Shown: positions 53,923 to 62,750 of the stretch, piece by piece | How the letters are laid out: every line of letters starts with the position of its first letter | Position numbering within the stretch: position 1 is the first letter of the stretch | Origin: JBGMEA01 sp963674555 | GTDB taxonomy: Bacteria; Bacillota; Clostridia; Eubacteriales; Anaerofustaceae | Length of the DNA: 64,000 bases | Reading direction: 5' to 3' | Assembly (NCBI GenBank): GCA_963674555.1 | Contig: OY771429.1 | Coordinates: 1,364,001 to 1,428,000 of the forward strand | Translations under genes and position numbers: made by a program | The notes under the pieces: generated by a model | The model's input: the letters and a program-made list of their open reading frames with translations, nothing else | Told to the model about the DNA's origin: nothing | Databases searched by the model: none

Positions 53923-54327
53923 TTAAAACTCAAGCACTTCGATGATGCCGTCGTTATTGATAAACTCCGCTACGCAATCTTCCAAGCGGACCAATCCGAG
54001 TGAAAGTCCCGTATCTTCATTGTATTTCTTTTGCAAGAATTCGGACGTTTCAAAAGCGTGCGCTTTTGCTTCTTCGCTTGTATCGTGAACAGCAGTGGCG
54101 TTCAGTCGGAGCCATGTGCCTTTTCCTGAAGAAACGACGCAGATATTCGGGTTCTCGATCGTTTGTTTAAAGCAATCTTTAAAATCGCCCATGCCTAAGT
54201 AAATATGATCGTCGTGTTTCATAATGAATCCGAACGGACGCGTACGCGGTCTTTCGTTGTCGATCGTTGAATAGTAAAAAACGTGGTTGTCTTTTATGAA
54301 GTCGTATACTTTGTCGATATTGCTCAT
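53923..54327 (-). CDS. Pyridoxamine-5'-phosphate-oxidase-fold flavoprotein
   Basis: A 134-residue split-barrel protein: DFIKDNHVFYYSTIDNERPRTRPFGFIMKHDDHIYLGMGDFKDCFKQTIENPNICVV. That order is typical of small FMN- or F420-binding general stress-type proteins. The conserved RPFG and KQTIENPN elements line the flavin site. AGGTAAAC ribosome site on the minus strand. Substrate unknown. Confidence 0.82.
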   Translation of the reverse strand: MSNIDKVYDFIKDNHVFYYSTIDNERPRTRPFGFIMKHDDHIYLGMGDFKDCFKQTIENPNICVVSSGKGTWLRLNATAVHDTSEEAKAHAFETSEFLQKKYNEDTGLSLGLVRLEDCVAEFINNDGIIEVLEF

Positions 54328-54438
54328 AAGTTTACCTCACTTTTTATGGTTTATCAGTCGGTCACTTCAGGTGTTCGTATATCCAGTTTATGCTGTCTGA
54401 AGCGTGATGTCAAATCCTATTTAGCTCACATCGAAATA

Positions 54439-54810
54439 TTATGAGTCAATAAATCGATAGCGCTCATTCTCTAAAGCTGTTACCGCTTTCTTTAGATCAT
54501 ATTCTTTCACAAGAATATAATCCGTATTGAAAGTCGATACGACAAACACGCCGATATGATGAGCCGCCAAAAGTGTAGTGATCTGCGCCAGTACTCCGAT
54601 CAAGGAGAAATCCAACGTACCTTCTATGCGGATCGCTTTCCATCCGTCGTTTCGCTCTACCACAGATTTCGGTATAGCTTTCGTCTCGCAAACCAATGAC
54701 AGTTCTTCATCTGTCTTACCTATAAAGACAAACGGAGCATTCAGATCGACAGAGGACAGGTCTGTTATCTTGCATATTGAGAAATCGGTATCGATTGTTT
54801 TTAGATCCAT
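54439..54810 (-). CDS. ACT-domain protein
   Basis: A 123-residue protein with a CASTOR/ACT_7-like fold: an N-terminal part, then KAIRIEGTLDFSLIGVLAQITTLLAAHHIGVFVVSTFNTDYILVKEYDLKKAVTAL. Such proteins bind amino acids. It follows the enoate reductase by 29 nt on the same strand and may be co-transcribed with it. Ligand unknown. Confidence 0.82.
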   Translation of the reverse strand: MDLKTIDTDFSICKITDLSSVDLNAPFVFIGKTDEELSLVCETKAIPKSVVERNDGWKAIRIEGTLDFSLIGVLAQITTLLAAHHIGVFVVSTFNTDYILVKEYDLKKAVTALENERYRFIDS

Positions 54811-54839
54811 ATTGCCTCCGAATGGACGGACTTTACTTA

Positions 54840-56738
54840 TCAGTCGATGTTCATAGCTGCATAAAAACCGTCTCTTACCGCTGTTAAGATATTACCCGGT
54901 TTTAAAGAATCTCCGATGATCACGGTATCTTTGACCAACCCTTTCAGTTCTTCCGCAATTTTATTTTCCGATCTTACGCCTAATGAGAGGATCACGGAAT
55001 CACACGGTAATGTTTCTTGCGTGCCGTCTTTTTTCTCTACTATAGCGCCTGTATCATCTGCCGCAACGAGCTTAACATTTTCAAGGACTTTAACACCGGC
55101 TTGAGCGGACATCACTCTTAAAAGACCCGCGACGCCGCGACTTGTTAAACCTTGCGCGTCGATCTCAGCCAATGTTTGCATATCGATCATCGTTACGTCA
55201 TGACCTTCGCGAGCAAGCGTAACAGCCGTTTCGGTACCCGTCATGCCCGCGCCTGCAAGGATGACTTTATTCCCGACAGTTGCCAAGCCCATATCGACAT
55301 CGGTCGCTAAAACAACATTCTCTCTGTCGATACCCGGGATGTTCGGGATGATCGGATCGCTACCTGTCGCTATGATCAAAACATCGGGTTTTAGGCGTTC
55401 GATCAATTCTTTGGTAGCCTCGGTTTCTTTTATGATCTCGATCTCAGGCGTTTTTTCGGTCATGTTTACGGACCATTCATAATAGCGCTTAACGTCGCTT
55501 TTGATTGGGTTTGCCGATGCCGCGATCAACGCTCCGCCGAGTTCTGCTGCTTTTTCAACGATCACAGGCTTATGTCCTTTTTGCGCAAGCCAACGCGCGG
55601 CTTCCATGCCCGCGCATCCGCCGCCAATGATCACGACTTTCTTCGGTTCTTTCGTTTGCGCAATATCCATAAATTGCATTTCTCTTCCGATGATCGGGTT
55701 CACGCTGCATCGGATCGGTTTCGGTAATTCATGCGGATTGCCTTCACCCGTGCAAACCGTACAGCGGATACACGGACGGATCTCGTCGTCTTTCCCGTCC
55801 GCGGCTTTATTTACGCATTCAGGGTCAGCGATGAAGGTTCGGATCATAGCAACCATATCCGCTTTTCCTTCCGCCAAGGCCTTTTCGGCAAGCGGCATAT
55901 TGAACGAACCGACTGTAACAACGGGTATATCGACTTCCTGCTTAAACCGTTCCGCAAGATGTACGTTGGTAGCCATCGGTATAAAAGTCGGTTGTATCAT
56001 ATAGGCGACTGTTCTCGGGTCGTACAGACTTCCCGCTGAAACATGTATAAGATCGATCTTGTCTTGGATCACTTTCGTAAACGCTATCGCGTCTTCCAAG
56101 CCAACGCCGCCTTCGATGAGTTCATCTCCGCTGATACGGTATTCGATCGCCATATCTTCACCGATCTGTTCTCGTACAGCATCTATCAATTCATTGGCGA
56201 ACCGACAGCGGTCTTCCATCGTTGCGCATCCGTAACGGTCCGTTCTTTTATTGGCTAACGGTGAGTAAAAGTTTGCGACTACATGTCCGTGCCCGCCGTG
56301 GAGCATGACCATATCGAAACCCGCTCTTTTACAATGATAAGCGGATAACGCGAAATCGTCGATGATCTGTTTGATCTCTTCGAGCGTATAATCGGCAGGC
56401 ATTTTTATTTCATCACGCAGATTCAGTTCAATCGAAGCGAGCGCTCCGTAACGGTGGATCGCATCGACCAGATGTACCAAACCGTGCACAACGTATTTGT
56501 CCGCTAAATTGATAACGAACCTTGCGTGTGAGGCGTATTCTTCGTTTACGGGACTGTCGCCGATCGTAACGATCGCGGCGCCGCCTTTTGCCATTGCCGC
56601 AGTATATCGGATAAAATGATCCGTGACATACCCTTCTTTGGACGCGAGCATCGGCTCCGCAGGTGAAACTTCTATCCTGTTTTTTGCGATCAGTTTACCG
56701 ATCTTCAGCGGTTGAAAAACATGTTCGTAATTTTGCAT
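54840..56738 (-). CDS. NADH:flavin oxidoreductase / enoate reductase (OYE-FAD, [4Fe-4S])
   Basis: A 632-residue modular protein: an old-yellow-enzyme FMN barrel (~1-340; HGGHGHVVANFYSPLANKRTDRYGC), an iron-sulfur loop CIRCTVCTG...CSVNP (~335-357) and an FAD/NAD(P) domain with GGGCAGMEAARWLAQKGH and ATGSDPIIPNIPG. It is the 2,4-dienoyl-CoA/enoate reductase or BaiCD/BaiH group, which reduces activated C=C bonds in anaerobes. Exact substrate cannot be assigned. Faces away from the URO-D genes, so promoters are divergent. Confidence 0.9.
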   Translation of the reverse strand: MQNYEHVFQPLKIGKLIAKNRIEVSPAEPMLASKEGYVTDHFIRYTAAMAKGGAAIVTIGDSPVNEEYASHARFVINLADKYVVHGLVHLVDAIHRYGALASIELNLRDEIKMPADYTLEEIKQIIDDFALSAYHCKRAGFDMVMLHGGHGHVVANFYSPLANKRTDRYGCATMEDRCRFANELIDAVREQIGEDMAIEYRISGDELIEGGVGLEDAIAFTKVIQDKIDLIHVSAGSLYDPRTVAYMIQPTFIPMATNVHLAERFKQEVDIPVVTVGSFNMPLAEKALAEGKADMVAMIRTFIADPECVNKAADGKDDEIRPCIRCTVCTGEGNPHELPKPIRCSVNPIIGREMQFMDIAQTKEPKKVVIIGGGCAGMEAARWLAQKGHKPVIVEKAAELGGALIAASANPIKSDVKRYYEWSVNMTEKTPEIEIIKETEATKELIERLKPDVLIIATGSDPIIPNIPGIDRENVVLATDVDMGLATVGNKVILAGAGMTGTETAVTLAREGHDVTMIDMQTLAEIDAQGLTSRGVAGLLRVMSAQAGVKVLENVKLVAADDTGAIVEKKDGTQETLPCDSVILSLGVRSENKIAEELKGLVKDTVIIGDSLKPGNILTAVRDGFYAAMNID

Positions 56739-56870
56739 TTGATCCTCCGATAATTTTATTCATTATTGATTATTTTACCATTTTTTTTAAAAGAAGCTCA
56801 ATGTTTTTCACTTCTTATAGTCTGTTATTTTGATAAATTTTTCACTTTTCTTCGCCGCACATAATATTCA

Positions 56871-56908
56871 AATTATCAGTTGATAATTTTTGCTGTAAAT
56901 GATACAAT
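56871..56908 (+). promoter_or_regulatory. Promoter with overlapping palindrome upstream of URO-D gene
   Basis: AATTATCA-GT-TGATAATT (56871-56888) is a perfect 8+8 inverted repeat that covers the -35 TTGATA (56880-56885). The -10 TACAAT (56903-56908) follows after 17 bp. This is probably an operator for the divergently placed URO-D gene. Confidence 0.65.
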
Positions 56909-57008
56909 TTATAGGGAATTCAATTATTTATTCAAGTTTTGGTGCGGATTTCAAAACACATATTTTTGCACCTGTATTTTAAAAATAATAAGAAAGAGAG
57001 AAATTTGA

Positions 57009-58073
57009 ATGTTTAGATGTATACCTTTTGAGGAAAATGAATTAAAGATCATTGAAGAACTTCCATCTTTCATGGGACCCGGTTTTCCGGGTACACCGCT
57101 TCGCAACACACCGATCGTGTGGCGTGAAAACGTATTGGCAATGTTTAGGGATAAACATCCGTATTGGATGCCGCTTCCGAGCGATCAGACTATGGTAGTA
57201 CCCGAACTGTACAACAATAATCTTGGGCGCGGTATGGGCTCTGACATCACTGATTGTTTCGGGCTTGAATGGGAATGGGTTCAATCGGCGGGCGGATCGA
57301 TCGTTCGACCCGGTAGCGGTGTTTTAATGGAAGATGTAAATGAATGGAAAGATAAGATCAAGATCCCCAATATCGATGAATGGGATTGGGAAGGCGCTGT
57401 GGAAGCGACTAAGATCGACAGACGAATATTTACCGTTATGTCTTTCATTAATGGCTTTTGCTTTGAACGATTGATCTCATTTATGGAATTCGCACCTGCT
57501 GCGATGGCTTTACTTGATGATGATCAGATCCCTGCTATCCATGAATTGTTTGAAGCACTCACTGATCTTGGAATAAAACTCGTTGATAAATTCTGTGCAT
57601 ATTGGCCGTCACTTGACGGATTTAATATCCATGACGACTGGGGATCACAACACGCTCCGTTCTTTTCTCAAAAAATCGCGAACGAATTGTTCTTGCCGTA
57701 TATGAAGGCTTTGGTTGATCATATACACGCTAAAGGACGATATGCGACATTGCATTCTTGCGGGCATACGGAAGGTCGTATCGAAACGATCATAGCGGCG
57801 GGCTTCGATGGTTGGGATCCTCAACCTATGAATGACACGCAAAAACTTTGGGAAGAATACGGTGATCAGATCGTTATATCGATCATCCCCGATAAGTACG
57901 ATCCCGCAACAACAAGCGAAGAAGAACAACGTGAGCGTGCTCGAGCGTTTGCGGATAAATTCTGTGTACCGGGTAAACCCGCGCAAGTCGGTTTCTACGC
58001 AGGCGAGTTACTTACCCCCGCGTTTACGGATGAGTTATATAAAGCTTCGCGCAAATTATATTGCGAACGATAA
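57009..58073 (+). CDS. URO-D family methyltransferase-like protein (corrinoid type)
   Basis: A 354-residue protein of the uroporphyrinogen-decarboxylase barrel. The methyltransferase-like zinc motif H249-S-C251-G (ATLHSCGHTE) is present, as in MtaA/CmuA relatives. Other landmarks are FNIHDDWGSQHAPFFS (~205) and PAQVGFYAGELLTPAFTDELY at the end. These proteins move a methyl group between a corrinoid protein and a thiol or substrate. No corrinoid-binding protein gene is in this window. AGAAAGAGAG ribosome site. Confidence 0.8.
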   Translation: MFRCIPFEENELKIIEELPSFMGPGFPGTPLRNTPIVWRENVLAMFRDKHPYWMPLPSDQTMVVPELYNNNLGRGMGSDITDCFGLEWEWVQSAGGSIVRPGSGVLMEDVNEWKDKIKIPNIDEWDWEGAVEATKIDRRIFTVMSFINGFCFERLISFMEFAPAAMALLDDDQIPAIHELFEALTDLGIKLVDKFCAYWPSLDGFNIHDDWGSQHAPFFSQKIANELFLPYMKALVDHIHAKGRYATLHSCGHTEGRIETIIAAGFDGWDPQPMNDTQKLWEEYGDQIVISIIPDKYDPATTSEEEQRERARAFADKFCVPGKPAQVGFYAGELLTPAFTDELYKASRKLYCER

Positions 58074-58102
58074 AAATATATTTGAGATATAACCATCGTT
58101 GG

Positions 58103-58137
58103 GCGTTATCGATCTATAAGATCGATAACGCTTTTTT
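58103..58137 (+). terminator. Rho-independent terminator
   Basis: GCGTTATCGATC, TATAA loop, GATCGATAACGC then TTTTTT. Confidence 0.95.
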
Positions 58138-58267
58138 ATTGTAGATCGTGCAGGATATTTTCATTAAGAACGAATTTAATTTTTATGTATTTACATAAAT
58201 TCGAAATAAAATCGAGTGGATATGTTAAAATAAAAATCACGAATAAAAAAGCGTAGGAGAGAATGGT

Positions 58268-59626
58268 TTGGGAAGTAAAAGGAATGCGGATCTGACGACA
58301 GGCAATATCCCAATACAACTTATAAAATTGGCTTTGCCGATGATCATCGGAATGTTGGGTATGGTGATCTTCAACCTGACCGATACGTTCTATCTAGGAC
58401 AACTGGGTGCGGACCAGCTTGCGGCGCTCTCTTTTACGTTCCCCGTTGTTCTTATCATCAACAGCTTTGTCAAAGGGGTAGGTATGGGCAGTTCCGCTAT
58501 CATATCGAAATACGCCGGTGCAAAAGACTACGATCAAATAAAACGAACGGCAACAGACAGTTTATTTCTGGGGCTTTTGGTCAGCGGGACTGTTGTACTG
58601 ATCGGTTTACTTACGATAGAGCCTTTATTTACGATGCTCGGAGCTGACGGCATCATTTTAGCGTATATAGAAGAATATATGTCTGTATGGTATATCGGCT
58701 CGATCATGCTTGTGATCCCAATGATCGGAAACGAGATCATCAGAGCTTTGGGGGATACAAAGATCCCCGGACTTATTATGGGGTTCAGCGCATTGATGAA
58801 CATCGTACTCGATCCGTTTTTGATCTTCGGTATCGGTCCGTTTCCCGAACTGGGTATCAGAGGCGCGGCGATCGCAACGGTCCTCTCCAGGAGCATCACG
58901 GCAGTTGCGGCGATATTGGTTTTAGCGTTTCGTGAGAAGATCTTAGATTTCTCTAAGATAAAGTTGGCGCATTTATGGGATTCTTGGAAGAAGATATTGT
59001 ATATCGGTGTACCGAATGCTCTCGTTCAAATGTCCCGACCGCTCGGAGCCGGCATCATTACCGGACTGCTTGCTTCGTACGGTTCTTATGTTGTGGCAGG
59101 CTTCGGTGTTGCCACAAAAATAGAAGTGCTCGCGCTTACTTTCCCGATGGCACTTATGAGTGTGATGGGGCCGTTTATCGGGCAGAATGTCGGTTGCGGT
59201 TTATTCGACCGTGCCGAAAAGGGGTTTAAAATAGGAGAATTGTATTCGCTGATAAGCAGTACTTTGGTCGCGGTTGTATTGATCTTGTTTGCGGAACCTA
59301 TCGCGAAATTATTTAATTCAGAACCCGATGTTGTCAACACGATCGTTTTGTATATGCGTCTTGTTGCGGTATCCTACGGTTTTCAAGGTATTTTGAGGAT
59401 CGGGACTGTCGCATTGAACGTACTCAATAAGCCTATTCAAGCCTCAACGATCATATTGATCCAAACTTTTGTATTGTACATCCCGTTGGCGATACTCGGA
59501 TCCAATTTAATGGGACTTAACGGGATATTTGTGGCTTTGTCCGTATCTTATTTGCTTACGGCGATCTTGACACACATCGCAATAAAATATTATATGAAAA
59601 AATATAAAGAGCAGATCGCTCTTTGA
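58268..59626 (+). CDS. MATE family efflux transporter
   Basis: A TTG start at 58268 has AGGAGA 6-7 nt upstream; 452 residues and twelve predicted helices. Landmarks are IPIQLIKLALPMIIGMLGMVIFNLTDTFYLGQLG at the start and ALGDTKIPGLIMGFSALMNIVLDPFLIFGIGPFPELGIRGAAIATVLSR in the first half, both characteristic of MATE Na+/H+ antiporters. It sits between two URO-D genes. Substrate unknown. Confidence 0.9.
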   Translation: MGSKRNADLTTGNIPIQLIKLALPMIIGMLGMVIFNLTDTFYLGQLGADQLAALSFTFPVVLIINSFVKGVGMGSSAIISKYAGAKDYDQIKRTATDSLFLGLLVSGTVVLIGLLTIEPLFTMLGADGIILAYIEEYMSVWYIGSIMLVIPMIGNEIIRALGDTKIPGLIMGFSALMNIVLDPFLIFGIGPFPELGIRGAAIATVLSRSITAVAAILVLAFREKILDFSKIKLAHLWDSWKKILYIGVPNALVQMSRPLGAGIITGLLASYGSYVVAGFGVATKIEVLALTFPMALMSVMGPFIGQNVGCGLFDRAEKGFKIGELYSLISSTLVAVVLILFAEPIAKLFNSEPDVVNTIVLYMRLVAVSYGFQGILRIGTVALNVLNKPIQASTIILIQTFVLYIPLAILGSNLMGLNGIFVALSVSYLLTAILTHIAIKYYMKKYKEQIAL

Positions 59627-59650
59627 TATACGCCCGATCTTATGTTTTGC

Positions 59651-59684
59651 AGATGTCGTATCGAATGATATGACATCTTTTTTT
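59651..59684 (+). terminator. Rho-independent terminator
   Basis: GATGTCGTATC/GATATGACATC hairpin with T7 after it. Confidence 0.85.
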
Positions 59685-59712
59685 GTGTTTATCAGTAAAA
59701 TTGATTTTATAT

Positions 59713-59724
59713 TTTACATGTAAA
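59713..59724. promoter_or_regulatory. Upstream operator copy, TTTACATGTAAA
   Basis: A perfect 12-bp palindrome 139 bp upstream of a near-copy at the promoter. With flanks, TTTACATGTAAAGTAT is the inverted counterpart of ATACTTTACACGTAAA at 59848-59863 (one mismatch in 16). The two sites could allow DNA looping by one regulator. Confidence 0.6.
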
Positions 59725-59851
59725 GTATAAATTATAAATTCATCAAATAAGTGAAAAAGCGATTAAGCGTTTATTTTAAGGCTTAAATAAGAACGATAAT
59801 TTATTTAAAGTACCGATATGATAAATTTTTAGGTCATTTAATTATTAATAC

Positions 59852-59880
59852 TTTACACGTAAAATTTTTTATATTATAAT
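59852..59880 (+). promoter_or_regulatory. Promoter with operator upstream of second URO-D gene
   Basis: TTTACA (59852-59857), 17 bp, TATAAT (59875-59880). The -35 lies inside the palindrome-like TTTACACGTAAA (59852-59863). A leader of about 125 nt follows. Confidence 0.75.
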
Positions 59881-60011
59881 AATTATTAGATTTTATTTAG
59901 ATCATACGATCCTCTTTCGAGCACGTTATAAGTAACAGCGCGTAATAGAAGAGAGATCGAATTTAACGAGTACCAAATATAAAATACTATATAAACAGGA
60001 GGACAATGTTT

Positions 60012-61100
60012 ATGTCAGTTTCAAAATTCGACGAGAAAGAACTTAATGTTGTACGCGAAGTTCCGAATCGTCGCCCCAATGCACCTGTGTTGCAGTACTA
60101 TGATTTTCCGACAACACCGAAAGAGGCGTACCTCTCAGCGATCAGAGACAAAAAACCGGTATGGCAACCAACCAATGTTGAAGTAAAACTGTTTTGCCCC
60201 AAAGTCTTTCCGGATAACGTAGCACGTGCTTACGTACTTGAAGCGGAACCGCTTCCGAGAGAAGAATTCGGCGGTAAAGACATGTTCGGCATCGAATGGG
60301 TCTATGTTGATGTGGCAGGCGGATCTATGGTTCAACCGGGTTCCCCCTTACTTGAAGATGCAAACGAATGGTATGACAAAGTTGTATGGCCGGATGTGGA
60401 CAGTTGGGATTGGGAAGCGTGTGCTGAACTTAACAAAGATTATGTCAATGACGGAAGCTTTGTTGTCGCATGGATCATGAACGGTTATTATGAAAGATTG
60501 ATCTCTTTCATGGATTTTGAAGGCGCGGTTATGGCAATGATCGACGAAGATCAAACAGATGCGGTAAAAGATCTTTTCGAAAAATTAACAGACCTTTACA
60601 TTAAGATCGTTGATAAATTTTTAGAATACTTCCCGAATCTCGGCGGATTCTGCGTGCATGATGACTGGGCAGGTCAAACAGCTCCGTTCTTCTCACCTGC
60701 GGTATGCGAAGAAATGCTTGTTCCGGCAATGAGAAGATTAACGGACTATATGCATTCAAAAGGCTTGATCGCTGATTTCCACTGCTGCGGTAAAGTGGAA
60801 TTACAAGTACCGAATATGATCAAAGCAGGATGGGACTCATGGTCCGGTATGATCATGAACGACACACATATGCTTTATGAAAAATACGGTGATCAAATCG
60901 CTATCGGTGTTCTTCCAGAAAGTTTCGATCCGGAAACGACGTCCGAAGAAGAACAAAGAGAATACGCAAGAAAACATGCTGAAAAATTCTGTAACCCAAG
61001 AAAACCTTGTTTGTTTAACGGCTACGGCGCCGCTATGTTGACACCGGCGTTCAGAGAAGAATTGTACAAACAATCAAGACTTCGTTTTTCCGAAGTATAA
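60012..61100 (+). CDS. URO-D family methyltransferase-like protein (second copy)
   Basis: ATG 60012 gives the better spacing (9 nt) to AGGAGG; ATG 60006 is also possible. 362 residues, clearly paralogous to the gene at 57009: FCVHDDWAGQTAPFFS, a zinc motif FHCCGKVE in place of LHSCGHTE, MNDTHMLYEKYGDQIAIGVLPESFDPETTSEEEQRE, and MLTPAFREELY. The H-x-C-G motif is intact. Codon pattern and strong ribosome site suggest high expression. Methyl donor and acceptor unknown. Confidence 0.82.
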   Translation: MSVSKFDEKELNVVREVPNRRPNAPVLQYYDFPTTPKEAYLSAIRDKKPVWQPTNVEVKLFCPKVFPDNVARAYVLEAEPLPREEFGGKDMFGIEWVYVDVAGGSMVQPGSPLLEDANEWYDKVVWPDVDSWDWEACAELNKDYVNDGSFVVAWIMNGYYERLISFMDFEGAVMAMIDEDQTDAVKDLFEKLTDLYIKIVDKFLEYFPNLGGFCVHDDWAGQTAPFFSPAVCEEMLVPAMRRLTDYMHSKGLIADFHCCGKVELQVPNMIKAGWDSWSGMIMNDTHMLYEKYGDQIAIGVLPESFDPETTSEEEQREYARKHAEKFCNPRKPCLFNGYGAAMLTPAFREELYKQSRLRFSEV

Positions 61101-61130
61101 ATTGCAAACACTCATAGAGTTAACATTCGC

Positions 61131-61167
61131 GAAACACCGATATCGATATATTCGATATCGGTGTTTC
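61131..61167 (+). terminator. Long hairpin after URO-D gene
   Basis: GAAACACCGATATCGA paired with TCGATATCGGTGTTTC, 16 bp perfect with a 5-nt loop. No T run follows, so transcription end is plausible but not certain. Confidence 0.6.
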
Positions 61168-61261
61168 ATATTAGAAACTTAAAAAAACAAATTTATCATA
61201 CTATATTTAGTAAATCATTGCATTAATACACAATATATAGTATACTCTTTGTAATTAAATA

Positions 61262-61402
61262 GAATTTATAACAAAGGAAAGCGGTGCAAATCCGTTACAG
61301 TTTCTTTGCTACTGTGAAGAGCAACAATGCCGATAACGATCATTGGATCATCCGAGAAGGTTGTTATCAATTAGGCGCTCTAAAGTCAGGATATTTTGTT
61401 AT
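61262..61402 (+). promoter_or_regulatory. Cobalamin (B12) riboswitch
   Basis: Conserved core elements occur in order: GGAAAGCGGTGCAAATCCG, then TTACAG, GCTACTGTGAAG (B12 box region), GCCGAT, CCGAGAAGG, and AAGTCAGGATA near the end. These are the paired elements and receptor of adenosyl/cobalamin riboswitches. An off switch by terminator or ribosome-site hiding is expected when B12 is present. The genes below it are two small Cys-rich proteins. Confidence 0.88.
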
Positions 61403-61460
61403 GGATATATTCTTTAAAGCTTCAAGGAAGGCTGAAAGGTTTTTTTGATTTTGCATGATC

Positions 61461-61491
61461 AGAGCTTTCTTTGCGGCGGGCTCTATTTTTT
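61461..61491 (+). terminator. Putative expression-platform hairpin of the riboswitch
   Basis: AGAGC(61461-61465)/GCTCT(61480-61484) with loop and then ATTTTTT, ending directly before an ATG at 61492. Short stem, so it may only form in the ligand-bound state. Confidence 0.5.
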
Positions 61492-61671
61492 ATGAAATCA
61501 GGTGTGGAGATGAGGAGAAGGAAAATTACGAAGAAAACGATCGAAAGGAGTTTCTGTCCGGATTGGTGTCCCCGAAAGTATATCGGGTGCAATTTCGAGT
61601 GTGAAGACCAAGCGTTTGCCGAGAAGTATAATATCGATACCAACGACATTAATAGGAGTGCTGAAGAATGA
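61492..61671 (+). CDS. Small Cys-rich protein under B12 riboswitch
   Basis: About 59 residues from ATG 61492; ATG 61510 with AGGTG upstream is an alternative, and the frame extends to a TTG at 61471. The protein starts basic (RRRKITKKTIER) and has four Cys: SFCPDWCPRKYIGCNFECEDQ. The stop overlaps the next gene by 4 nt (ATGA). Four Cys within 16 residues suggest a metal or cluster site. I do not recognise a named family; the neighbour resembles the Cys-rich small domain sometimes linked to cobalamin genes. Confidence 0.6.
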   Translation: MKSGVEMRRRKITKKTIERSFCPDWCPRKYIGCNFECEDQAFAEKYNIDTNDINRSAEE

Positions 61672-61937
61672 GTACAAAGTATTATTGTAACGTCTATTGC
61701 GAATATTTCCCATGCCATGAAGGGATCGAGGAAGAGGATTTCAGTTGTATGTTTTGCTACTGTCCGCTATATGCTTTAAAAGATAAATGCGGCGGAGAAT
61801 TTACTTATACGGCTTCAGGTATCAAGGATTGCAGTAAGTGTACATTCCCGCATAAAAAAGAAAACTATGATCTTATGGTGCAAAAAACGATGCTGATGGT
61901 GGAATTGACACGTAAAGCGTATAATGAAGTAAGTTGA
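61668..61937 (+). CDS. Cysteine-rich small-domain protein under B12 riboswitch
   Basis: An 89-residue protein with ten Cys: YCNVYCEYFPCHEG, EDFSCMFCYCPLYALKDKCGG and GIKDCSKCTFPHKKENYD. This matches the Cys-rich small domain (zf-like, PF04071 type) found alone or attached to cobalamin-related CbiZ-like proteins. Together with the riboswitch this supports a link to corrinoid handling. AGGAG site precedes the ATG. Biochemical role not established. Confidence 0.75.
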   Translation: MSTKYYCNVYCEYFPCHEGIEEEDFSCMFCYCPLYALKDKCGGEFTYTASGIKDCSKCTFPHKKENYDLMVQKTMLMVELTRKAYNEVS

Positions 61938-62042
61938 TCGTGTAAACTGAATCTAATATATACGTCGATATTTGACTTTTCGATGAATTCTCATCTCTTA
62001 AATGGTATAATGATTCTAACAAGATCATATAAGGGGAATAAT

Positions 62043-62402
62043 ATGGATGAGATGTTGATGGGACTTTTGGGTTCTAACGGTCAAATAGAATTATATGAAG
62101 ACAGATTGATAATAAAAAGGCAAGGTTTTAGCGCAAAACTGAGTTTCGGCTTTTTTAAAAAAGACAAAACGATCATGCTGGATCAGATCAGCGAGATCCG
62201 CATAAAAGAAGCCGGAGAACGGATCATCGGTTATATTCGGTTTTACTTAATCGGTGAAGAAGTTAAACGTACAAGTGCGGTGGAAGCAAGTTCGAATGAT
62301 AAAGCCGTTACTGTCAAAGCCGCAAATATGGAAGATGTTTATGCATTAAAAGCGAAGATCGAGGAATTGCAAAGCCGAAATGTAGATAACTTGATAGAGT
62401 AA
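62043..62402 (+). CDS. Small PH-like domain protein
   Basis: ATG 62043 follows AAGGGGA; 119 residues. Pattern GQIELYEDRLIIKRQGFSAKLSFGFFKKDKTIMLDQISEIRIKEAGERIIGYIRFYLIG resembles bacterial PH (DUF4429-like) domains. No membrane helix. Ends with a helical tail (NMEDVYALKAKIEELQSRN). Two other PH-like proteins occur in the window (16227, 32953). Function unknown. Confidence 0.7.
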   Translation: MDEMLMGLLGSNGQIELYEDRLIIKRQGFSAKLSFGFFKKDKTIMLDQISEIRIKEAGERIIGYIRFYLIGEEVKRTSAVEASSNDKAVTVKAANMEDVYALKAKIEELQSRNVDNLIE

Positions 62403-62419
62403 CAGTATACCATAACAAA

Positions 62420-62459
62420 TAAAAACCGTTCTATCGATTTATGATATAGCGGTTTTTTT
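62420..62459. terminator. Terminator
   Basis: AAAAACCG(T)TCTATC/GATATAGCGGTTTTTTT imperfect stem with A and T runs on both sides, so it could also stop leftward transcripts. Confidence 0.8.
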
Positions 62460-62492
62460 ATTTGCAAATATATTTGCAGTTTGTTTTTGACT

Positions 62493-62594
62493 TTACTTTA
62501 ATGCGAAGATCCCGGTGTCGGTTTCGAGATTGATCAAATTATACAGGATCAGGCACGAATCGATATCGATGATTTGCATAGTCGTAAGCCTCAT
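62493..62594 (-). CDS. Possible small ORF, 33 aa
   Basis: A leftward frame with MRLTTMQIIDIDSCLILYN and a LETDTGIFALK end, stopping just before the bidirectional terminator. Ribosome site weak. Composition looks protein-like (IDIDSCL...), so a real small gene or a relic. Listed with low confidence because the 340-bp gap otherwise holds only a TAAGCCT/AGGCTTA inverted repeat. Confidence 0.25.
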   Translation of the reverse strand: MRLTTMQIIDIDSCLILYNLINLETDTGIFALK

Positions 62595-62750
62595 ATATTG
62601 CATGTACTGATGTAGGCTTATATTTAAGTTCGAATTAGCGCATAAAGGAAAGTACGATCTTTATTATTCCTTGTTTTCTGAATGCATCTAGTATATAATA
62701 TATCATATATAAAATCAATTTACTGATCGGCAAAGGAGCCTTTGAAGGAA

